Source of the DNA: Strigomonas culicis
Lineage: Eukaryota; Euglenozoa; Kinetoplastea; Trypanosomatida; Trypanosomatidae
Length of the DNA: 17,522 bases
Direction: 5' to 3'
Assembly: GCA_000482145.1 (NCBI GenBank)
Contig: AUXH01000412.1
Span: 1 to 17,522, forward strand
The translations under genes were made by a program, and so were the position numbers. The notes beneath the pieces are model-generated. The model was not told the origin of the DNA. It saw only the letters and a list, made by a program, of their open reading frames with translations, and ran no database searches. Positions 1 to 7,600 of the stretch are shown here, piece after piece; position 1 is the stretch's first letter, and each line of letters starts with the position of its first letter.

Positions 1-151
1 CTTTAAAAATAAACAGTTGGTGAGAGCTTTTTTTGATGATGATTCACAAAGTTAATCCATTCTCTGAGTTCTTGTTTTTTTTTGTATCAATTAAAAGCGT
101 GAGCGAGTAGTTACATAAAGGAACATAGACAGCCAACCTTTGTGCTGGGTT

Positions 152-355
152 ATGATGGAAACACTACAAGATCTATTATCATCATTGCTGCTTTATAGAT
201 GGACACGCAGTGTACCGATGGCAGTGACGGCCGTCACGGCTGCGGCGCATGCCTTATCCCACAGCTCTTCACGAACAATCCCATACGGAACATATACATT
301 AAATTTCTATCATGGACCTAAGAAGCGCGAGACTTATTTTTCAACCCCCCCCTAA
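152..355 (+). CDS. Doubtful small ORF, 67 aa, unrecognised
   Basis: An ATG-started frame of 67 residues runs from 152 to a TAA at 353-355. It has a leucine-rich start and a serine/alanine-rich middle, and matches no family I know. In its favour, a T-rich tract at 71-84 and an AG at 96-97 lie upstream, its central part is more GC-rich than the flanks, and without it this gap (at least 578 bp) is longer than most others in the window. Against it, composition and codon use are unlike the clear genes, and the C-terminus runs into a C homopolymer. It is most likely a chance ORF in UTR sequence. Confidence 0.13.
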   Translation: MMETLQDLLSSLLLYRWTRSVPMAVTAVTAAAHALSHSSSRTIPYGTYTLNFYHGPKKRETYFSTPP

Positions 356-470
356 AAAAAAAACAAGCAAGCAGGCATTCTTCTACTAGTGCAAGTAATG
401 CTATTAACATACACGTGTATTCCTGTATGTTCTGGCTTCCTACACACATACACACGCACATACACACACA

Positions 471-526
471 TTTTCATTTTCTTCTTCTCTTCCCTTCTCC
501 TCTTAATCATCCGCATTATCATACAG
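471..526 (+). promoter_or_regulatory. Trans-splicing signal (polypyrimidine tract + AG) for the IQ-motif gene
   Basis: An almost pure C/T tract spans 471-506, and the first AG after it is at 525-526. Splicing there would give a 5' UTR of 52 nt before the ATG at 579. Other AGs at 544-545 and 555-556 could also be used. That spliced-leader addition uses such tracts is established for trypanosomatids; the exact site here is inferred. Confidence 0.6.
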
Positions 527-578
527 CATATTGCTCTATCGACAGCCGATAACCAGAATCACATATAGGACAGCGAAC

Positions 579-2273
579 ATGACGACGTTAGCGTGGCCCC
601 TTGCGCCGACAGAAAGACTGCCGTCCGTGCTGTCGGCCGGCCGCCTCTCGTCCCTCCAGACGAGCGCGGCGCCGCTGCTGCGCTTCGTCCCTCTCTACGG
701 CCCCTCCCTCGCACAATCGGTCGTGGCGGCGCAGCGGGAGGCCTTCGAGCCGCTCGCGGTGCGCGACCCCACGGAGCTGATGACCGCGGCCCGTCTCTCG
801 CGTGAGGCGGAGGCGCTGCGGCGCCAGCGCATCGTCATGCACGCGCGGCACGTGGAGCACCTGGCCGCGTCGCTCATCCAGGCCACCTACGCGATGTACC
901 GCGCGCGCCGGCTCTTCCAGCGCCAGCGGCGCAGCGCCGTCCGCATCCAGAGCTGGTACCGCGGCCACGTGGTGCGCGAGGCACAGAAGGCGGCGCGCGC
1001 GCAGCGGCTGCGGCACAATCCCGCGCAGACCTCCTACGAGGACGTCGTCTTCTACTACTACGCGCAGCAGATCCAGCGGGTCTGTCGAGGCTTCCTGTCC
1101 CGCCAGCGCAAGAACCAGAACTACTACGCGCAGAAGCACTTCATCGAGTGCGTCACCGCGGCGAGTGAGCGCGTGCGGGCGGAGGCCGCCGCGGTGCGCG
1201 ACGAGACGGACCAGCTGACCGCGATCGTCACGTCACTGGACCGCGACGGCGCCTACGAGCGCGCGACGGAGCGCGCCCACTTCCTCCTCTCAACGCAGAG
1301 CGTTAAGGGCGTCTACCACGTGGCGGAGCCCGACCCCGCGGCGGGGGCGGGCGAGGCGCGGCCGGCGTCGCTCGGCCAGCCGCAGGAGGTGATCACACTC
1401 ATCGACGACGGGGACGAGGAGCCGGCGGAGGCCGAGGCGGGCGCGCGGCCGTTCGTGGTCAACCGGCTTGAGGCCGACATCGCGCGTAACACGCGTGAGG
1501 TGCGGCAGGCGGGGCTGGCCCAGACGATCGCACGGCAGTCGCACCAGCCGCTGACCCCCACGCCGCACAGCCCCGCGCACACGAGCCCGACGGCGAAGGG
1601 CAAGACGGTGGCCGCCTCCTACTCGGAGGACATGCTGCGGCGCTACAAGCAACAGCAGCAGCAGGAGGCCGCGCGCGGGGGCGGCAGTCGCAAGGACCTG
1701 CCGCCGCTGAAGGAGCGCGGCGCGCCGGCGCGGGCCCTGGAGACGTCCCTCCTGTCCTCATCCAAAGGTCCCACGCTCGTTGACAGCAGCGCGAAGCGGC
1801 CGTTCGCGAAGCGGGACGAAATCGTGTTCGAGAAGAAAGATGCAAATGAGTCGCTCCAGTCGGAAAGCGGCGACGTGAGCAACTACGAGAACAAGACGGC
1901 GCCGCTGCATCACCAGAGCTGCGAGTGGGAGAATCTAGATGTGCACCCGCCGCGGAAGCCGCTGGTGGCCGCCGAGCACACCATCATGAAGGGTAAGCAG
2001 ACGAAGAAGCACAGCGGCCTGACGGGAACGGCCACCACACTCGCGTATAAGGTGTCGTCCACCAATCGCAACTATAAGGTAGGGGCCCATGACTGCACGG
2101 CGCACGCGGCCCCGGTCGCACCGGGGGCTCCTAGCTACGAGGTGAGCACCTACGATGTGGAGACGGAGAAGCTGCGGAAGAGCGTCGATCAGAAGCTGGC
2201 GGATCACCTACACGCGAAGCAGGCCTTCACGGTGCCGGCCGGGCGGGGAGAGCGGTACTACACGAAAAAGTAA
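579..2273 (+). CDS. IQ-motif (calmodulin-binding) protein, 564 aa
   Basis: The protein probably binds calmodulin or a related EF-hand protein through three IQ motifs near its N-terminus. These start at about residues 100 (IQATYAMYRARRLF), 124 (IQSWYRGHVVREA) and 165 (IQRVCRGFLSRQR). The third is nearest the IQxxxRGxxxR consensus. Residues 70-200 are predicted to be mostly helical and rich in Arg, Ala and Gln. Residues from about 250 to 480 are low-complexity and probably disordered, with acidic, Pro/Ala and poly-Gln stretches. The basic C-terminal 40 residues look more ordered. There is no signal peptide or membrane segment. I chose the ATG at 579 because the frame upstream has only a TTG and 579 follows the splice signal. 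Cytoskeletal or flagellar location would fit such proteins but is not shown here. It could also be a light-chain-binding scaffold. Homologues should be sought as kinetoplastid conserved hypotheticals. Confidence 0.88.
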   Translation: MTTLAWPLAPTERLPSVLSAGRLSSLQTSAAPLLRFVPLYGPSLAQSVVAAQREAFEPLAVRDPTELMTAARLSREAEALRRQRIVMHARHVEHLAASLIQATYAMYRARRLFQRQRRSAVRIQSWYRGHVVREAQKAARAQRLRHNPAQTSYEDVVFYYYAQQIQRVCRGFLSRQRKNQNYYAQKHFIECVTAASERVRAEAAAVRDETDQLTAIVTSLDRDGAYERATERAHFLLSTQSVKGVYHVAEPDPAAGAGEARPASLGQPQEVITLIDDGDEEPAEAEAGARPFVVNRLEADIARNTREVRQAGLAQTIARQSHQPLTPTPHSPAHTSPTAKGKTVAASYSEDMLRRYKQQQQQEAARGGGSRKDLPPLKERGAPARALETSLLSSSKGPTLVDSSAKRPFAKRDEIVFEKKDANESLQSESGDVSNYENKTAPLHHQSCEWENLDVHPPRKPLVAAEHTIMKGKQTKKHSGLTGTATTLAYKVSSTNRNYKVGAHDCTAHAAPVAPGAPSYEVSTYDVETEKLRKSVDQKLADHLHAKQAFTVPAGRGERYYTKK

Positions 2274-2491
2274 GAATACGAACAATGGATGTATACTAAT
2301 GTTGTGTATAGATGTATGTACATAAAACAAACAAAAAAAGGTGCGATAGAATAATAATAATACATGATTAATCATGATTACTGTACTTTTCGTTTTTGCT
2401 ATTACAATTCCGTTTTCATTTTCTTTTTTCTACAATGTTCTTCTTATATTTCAGGAAATATACAAATGCATATGTATGTATGTATGTTATT

Positions 2492-2604
2492 GATTTCATC
2501 TTTTTCTTTTGTTCTCTTATGCTCTTTCTCTTTCTTCTCTCTAGTTATTCTCTTTTTTTCCCTTTATTGCTATTATTATTATTATTATTAGATCATCACC
2601 AAAG
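2492..2604 (+). promoter_or_regulatory. Trans-splicing signal region for the 2655-4337 gene
   Basis: The pyrimidine tract at 2492-2542 ends in CTCTCTAG with AG at 2543-2544, giving a 110-nt 5' UTR. A second tract follows at 2545-2570, then the TTA repeat, with AGs at 2590-2591 and 2603-2604. A last T run at 2611-2621 has no AG before the start codon. The choice among these acceptors cannot be made from sequence alone. Confidence 0.5.
2571..2590. repeat. Trinucleotide microsatellite (TTA/TAT)n
   Basis: Twenty bases of uninterrupted TAT/TTA repeat lie between two pyrimidine tracts and end at a candidate splice acceptor AG (2590-2591). Length variation here would change the tract-to-AG spacing. 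Probably a neutral intergenic microsatellite. Confidence 0.8.
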
Positions 2605-2654
2605 CTTACATTTTTTTTTTTGCAACTTTATATCCGTACCTATACACATCTCTA

Positions 2655-4337
2655 ATGGATACCTTTGCGGCGCTCGACGCCCGCACGCGGCGGCTGAAGG
2701 ATGTCACGACCGCGTCGTCGCTGCTGCCGGCGCCGCGGTCCGGCCCGCACCTGCGGGCCGCGCAGGCAGACCTGGAGGACTACGTTTTTTCCCTGCACCA
2801 GCATCAGCAGAGCCGCGACCCCCACAACCCCCGCCTACCGGCCAAGGAGAGCGGTATGCTGCGCGGTTTCTTAGAAAAGAATGGGTGTCCGACGCTGAAG
2901 CGGCTGTATAGCTCCTTCTCCGCCGCGAAGGCGACGGACCCCTTCTACGAGCAGCCCAGCATCAACAACAACCAGGACCCTTTCTTCCTCCAGTTTCTGC
3001 AGTCCGATGTGCCGCCGGGGCCCACCGGCGGCGGCGGGCGCAGGCCGCACTGCTTTACGCTCGGTAGCTTCTTGGCCTTCTTCGCAGACGCCGTGGTGCA
3101 CTTGTTCGCGGACGAGGAGAAGGGCGTATCGGACACGGAGGATTTCGCTGCCTCTTTTTTTTACTACCTGAACCAGACGCAGGGCACGGACGGCAGCAGC
3201 GGCGCGACGGCGAACCCCTTGAAGGAATACATGTTCGAGCTGCAAGGGTTCGCCTCGCTCTTTTTGTTCTTGTGGTTCCAAGTCTCCTCGTGGCGTGCGG
3301 CGGAGCGCTATTACAACACGGCACTCGCTGAGGCCGCGCGCTGCCTGTCCCAGGACGAGGAGCTGCCCGTCTACGATAGCGCGAACAACCGGTCGCGCTA
3401 CAACGCGACGAATCGCACGCAGACGTTTCCAGAGAGCGTCCAAACCTCGGCCCCCGAGCGCGAGGCGGGCGTGGCCCCGCCGCGGGTGATGACCACCCGT
3501 GCGGAGCTGCTGATGGAGGGGGAGTCGGACGCCAACGAGCGCACGGAGGCGCCCGTCGATCCACCAGCAGAGGCGCGGCGGCCTCTGGCGGCCGCCGCGC
3601 CACGCGACGGGGAGCGGCGGCAGGGCGGGGACGAGCGGACAGGGAAAAAGATGGCCTTCACCACACCGGTGCCGGCACGTGCCGCAGCCGCGCGAAGCGA
3701 GCCGACGACGGAGGCGAGCCGGGCCGTGACGCTGAAGGGCGCTCGGCCCCACGCCGTGGTGCCCCTCAAGACCGCTGTCGTGGGCACGTTCGATGCGGAG
3801 GCGAGCGGGAAGGGCCTCGCGGCCAGCGAGATCCCCACCAGCGGAAAGAAACACGAGGGCGGCGGCCAGGCCTCCGGGCGGTCTCCGCGGACACAAACGG
3901 CACCCCCCGCTGCCGCACCGGGCGAGGCGTGCAGCAGCATTGAGCGTTACATGGAGCGGGAGCGCGAGGGGGAGCTCATGCGGGCGTACAAGGTCAAACA
4001 GATCGCCAACTACGCGAAGCGAGATGCGGAGGCGTACATGCAGTCGCTCGAGGCCGCGACGCGCGAGCTCGTCGACGCCGCGGATGGCGCACCAGAGGAC
4101 GAGGGGGCAGACACAGACTCCTCGCGGATTCCGGATGTGCACGCCAAGGAGGCAGCGCCCGCCGCAGCCACCGAAGCACGACCGAACCGGTTTAGCACCA
4201 GCAGCAATCATGTGTTCCACGCCATCCATGATCAGAATTTCGGGAACACGACGGACAAAAGTTACAGTCTGTCGATGAGCGACTATCGGCAATTTGACTT
4301 TCTGTTTGAAAAGAAAAAGAATAACCGAACCATGTGA
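2655..4337 (+). CDS. Unrecognised conserved-type protein, 560 aa
   Basis: I do not recognise the family. Residues 1-250 look folded and contain two aromatic/leucine-rich patches: about 136-152, around LGSFLAFFADAVVHLF, and about 196-215, around GFASLFLFLWFQVSSW. The second could be taken for a membrane segment but fits a buried amphipathic helix equally well. Residues about 255-425 are Ala/Pro/Arg/Glu-rich and probably disordered. Residues 427-475 are rich in Glu, Arg, Ala and Gln and likely form a long helix or coiled coil. The tail (about 515-560) is Asn/Ser/Asp/Phe-rich and ends in a basic stretch. There is no signal peptide. The ATG at 2655 is the first in frame after the splice signals, and the GC-rich coding composition begins there. 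A long antisense open frame covers the same region but is a by-product of the GC bias. The architecture resembles cytoskeleton-associated scaffolds, a weak inference only. Confidence 0.85.
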   Translation: MDTFAALDARTRRLKDVTTASSLLPAPRSGPHLRAAQADLEDYVFSLHQHQQSRDPHNPRLPAKESGMLRGFLEKNGCPTLKRLYSSFSAAKATDPFYEQPSINNNQDPFFLQFLQSDVPPGPTGGGGRRPHCFTLGSFLAFFADAVVHLFADEEKGVSDTEDFAASFFYYLNQTQGTDGSSGATANPLKEYMFELQGFASLFLFLWFQVSSWRAAERYYNTALAEAARCLSQDEELPVYDSANNRSRYNATNRTQTFPESVQTSAPEREAGVAPPRVMTTRAELLMEGESDANERTEAPVDPPAEARRPLAAAAPRDGERRQGGDERTGKKMAFTTPVPARAAAARSEPTTEASRAVTLKGARPHAVVPLKTAVVGTFDAEASGKGLAASEIPTSGKKHEGGGQASGRSPRTQTAPPAAAPGEACSSIERYMEREREGELMRAYKVKQIANYAKRDAEAYMQSLEAATRELVDAADGAPEDEGADTDSSRIPDVHAKEAAPAAATEARPNRFSTSSNHVFHAIHDQNFGNTTDKSYSLSMSDYRQFDFLFEKKKNNRTM

Positions 4338-4667
4338 ATATGGCTTCACGGCCGTTATAATTTGTATACTTTCCCCCTTTTTTTCTCCTTTCCTTATCAT
4401 GTACAGTGTATAGTACGTTCATTCATCTCAAAAAACAGCAACAACAGAGAAAGTCATAACATAACAGACACAAACAATGATGTATACGGTCTAAATGGTA
4501 CTGTCATGTTGCCATGTTTTTTTTTCTCTCACTCCTCTTCCTTTTTTCTCCCCTTTCTGTATGTAGGTGAACATTTACACACATACATCATATACCATAT
4601 TCATCATAGAAAAAAAAAAAAGAAACAGAGCGCATAGCGTCCCCGCGTCCACTTCTACGTCGCGCGT
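4338..4667. other. Intergenic region before the GH31-like gene
   Basis: AT-rich gap with 3' UTR sequence, a strong C/T tract at 4517-4560, an A run at about 4610-4621, and a more GC-rich 40 bases just before the start codon. No gene or RNA was recognised. Confidence 0.6.
4517..4566 (+). promoter_or_regulatory. Trans-splicing signal for the GH31-like gene
   Basis: A 44-nt run of nearly pure pyrimidine is followed by TATGTAG with AG at 4565-4566. This is the clearest acceptor for this gene and would give a 101-nt 5' UTR. An alternative AG lies at 4608-4609, after purine-rich sequence. Confidence 0.65.
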
Positions 4668-7600
4668 ATGCTTCGGAAGAAGGGTGGAAAGCTGCTGCGG
4701 CGGCACGGCGGCAGTCGGCGGCGCACGGCCGCGCTCCTCTTTGTCTTTGTCATCGGGTTGGCTTTTTTAGGTCTCATCCTCACCCACACCCCCACGACGC
4801 GCGCCCGACGCGGTGCCGGCACAGACGGCCGTGGCGATGGGGCGGAGGCGCCGTTGCAGGAGACCCATCCGCCGCCGCGTCCGCAGGATGTCACCACCAG
4901 CACCACCGCTACCGTTGAGACGGGTGCGCCCCACCCAAATGAAAGGGAAGTCACCGCCACCACCACTGCTGTTGCTGGCACTGCGACGCTTCATACGCAT
5001 GGGGTTCGCGTTGAAAACGAAAAGCTGATCCGTCTACACGTCTATCCGTCCTTGACATTTGAAAAGGACGTGCCAGAGCGCCATTCGCGTCGGGTTCGAA
5101 AAACGTATGGGCAGCAGAGCACGGAGGGGGCGACGCGGCCTCCCGCGGTCGGCACGGATAGTGTTTACTTCGCGCACCACTTCGATCACGCGCACCGCAG
5201 CGTGAGGCCGCTGCGGACCGTCGAGGTGCAGTTGATCAAAGAAAAAGAACATCGGCACTTTTTTCTTTCCGATACCGCTTCCGTGACGACGGCCTCGGCG
5301 GTGGCCAGCCGCGAGCGGCTGAGCCGCATCCATGCGTATTATGCGGGTGCTGAGGCTGCAACGACACCGCGGCTGGACACCAAACCTATTGTCAGTGTGA
5401 TTCCTTGTGAGGAGGGTGGGGAAGACGAGGGTGATACTTCGTATGGCAACCGTCACTTGTACTTTCCTTCGCAGGTGTACGAGAGGGATCCGTATTTCTA
5501 TAATTCAAACCCAAATCATAGTGCTACTAGTAGTGGTGATCCTACGGACGATGCCACACAGGAGCTATTTCCTTTCTCTACATACCTTTTACCGGAAGGG
5601 AAATCAGAAAAGCAGAGCGAGGTCTGTCTTTCAGTCCTTCCCAACACTGCTGGTGCGCCGCAAAGTCCCGATTGTGTGTTGAAGGTACGACATGCGAATG
5701 CGGATACGCATGATAAGGAGGGCGAGGAAGAGGGGGACGCCAAGCGGCTCAATCTCCACACGTTTGAGTACGACCGCACATTTGAATTCCTATTGTTTCA
5801 AACGTACTTACACAATCATAAGAGTAAAAATAAGAACACACGAGTCGATTATTCGTACACGACGGCCCTCTCCGCGGTCTTCTTGTTCCCCCCGGCGCCG
5901 CACGGCACGTCCCCCACGCTGGTGGGCATCGACAGCCCACTGTGGGGCCGCGACTCGCAGCGGCGCATCGAGCGGTTGCTGGCCGCGCGCCACGCCGACG
6001 CGGCGGACGCCGTCTTCCACCACTCCATCACGGTGCAGCCCACGGACGGCGGCGGGGAGGCGCCGCCGTCGATGGTGCCGCTGGTCTACCTCACCCTCGA
6101 CCATGCGGCGCGGCGGCGCTCGACGGTCGGCCTCGCGTGGCTGAACGCGGGCGCGCCGCTGAACGTGACGCTGTTCCGCACACCGCGGGGCGCCCTCGCG
6201 CTGCGCCTCGACTCGGTCGCCGCGGCCACGCGCTTCTATCTCCTGCCCGGCGGCGGCGGCGGTGGTGAAGGTGCAGCGCCGCGCCTGGACGACCGGAAGC
6301 GCCTGCTGCGACAGTATTACTCCGTCTTCGGCTTCCCGATGCTGCCGCCGCTGTGGCTGCTGGGGTACCACTTTGGTTACCACTTCCTACCCGCAGTGCC
6401 GTCCCCCGCCCCCGCCGTTGCCGCATCGCCGTCCGTTGCCCTGCCGCGCGGTGTGCTGACGGCCACGGTGATGGCCACCGCCACGCACGTAGTGGAGGCG
6501 CGCCGGCTGCCGCTCGCCTCCGTCTCGCTCTCCTTTCCGTCCGTCTATGCCATCCAGACCCCCTTCTTGATCGATAACTACTACTTCCAGTATAAGGGTG
6601 ACACTTCGGGTGGTGCTGCAGCGGCCTTGGACGTCTCCTCCTTCGCCGCGCTGCAGAGCCACGTGGCGGCCCGCTACCAACTGCATCTTTCCCTGTTTCT
6701 GCTGCCGTCGCTGCGCCACAGTCTTTCCTCTGTCGTGACCAACACGCTGTCCTACAGGCACAGTCTGCTAGAGCGGCGCGCGAGGCGCGGCGGCAGTCAC
6801 CACCGTCCCCGCGAAGGTGACGGCTCGTCGCCGCTGCAACAAGACCAAAAGCGTGACGTTGTGAATGACTTTCCTTTTTACATTAATTATGGAGAAGCCA
6901 TGAAGTACGTGCCGCTGCCGGTTGCGGTGCCGCAGTCTGCTATCGACATTCGTCATGTTAAGGGCAAGAAGAAAGTGGATGATCCTGCGGATCCTCCACA
7001 GGAAGACGCAGACAAAAGGGAGTACCTCTTTAATCCCTATTTTATGAATGGTAATGCTAATAATACTACTACTAATAATAGTGCGAGTTGGATGCAGTTT
7101 TATGTCTCCACAAACCAGACCCATTTTTACAACGTCCTCTTCGATTTTGCAAATCCAAATGTGCAGAAAAACTACGGCTACCTGTTCATGAAGGACGGCT
7201 TTCTAGATGCCCCCGCCACGGAAAAGCACGCAAGGAACGTCCGCCCCGATGCCTCGTTGTGTTTTACCTTCTTTAACACGTTCAACGCATTCCCGTTTGT
7301 GGTGGCAAGCCAACACAATAATCTCAACAAAACTCCTACGAATGATGTGTTAATACCGGTGCCCATGATGGCCATGCAGTCGACGACGCAGCGCGTGAAG
7401 CGGGTGCGGTCCGTGTCGAATGCGAAGCAGCCGAATTACGCCTTTGAAGACCGGGTGATCACCTTTGCCTTCCGCCAGAATGCACACGCGTATGCCTTTT
7501 CCTATTTATTTTCGTCCTTTTTCGGCGCCTATATCAAGACGAACTTTGCATTTCGAACGGCACTGCTCTTCGAACCGAATCTAAATAACCTGTATAACGT

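Larger units (their letters stand above)
1..578. other. Intergenic region upstream of the IQ-motif gene
   Basis: This AT-rich gap probably carries the 3' UTR of a gene to the left of the window and the 5' UTR of the IQ-motif gene. It holds a CA/TA-rich simple-sequence stretch at about 440-471, a C run at 345-352 followed by an A run, and a perfect 14-bp palindrome at 224-237. A first pyrimidine tract (about 71-84) precedes a doubtful short ORF at 152-355. A second tract (471-506) serves the next gene. No RNA gene was recognised. Confidence 0.6.
2274..2654. other. Intergenic region between the IQ-motif gene and the next gene
   Basis: AT-rich 3' UTR and 5' UTR sequence, with a TATG tetranucleotide stretch at about 2471-2487, long C/T tracts, and a 20-nt TTA repeat at 2571-2590. 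Open frames across it (for example one running from about 2396 into the next gene) are by-products of the T-rich sequence. No gene or RNA was recognised. Confidence 0.6.

Noticed and set aside
2871..4400. Long minus-strand open frame (509 codons) antisense to the 2655-4337 gene
   Set aside because: It mirrors the GC-rich sense gene, begins in AT-rich UTR, has no splice signal on that strand, and is Arg/Leu-rich as expected of an antisense shadow.
5808..6761. Minus-strand and alternate-frame open frames over the GH31-like gene
   Set aside because: All are Arg/Gly/Ala-rich shadows; the sense frame carries recognisable GH31 motifs throughout.
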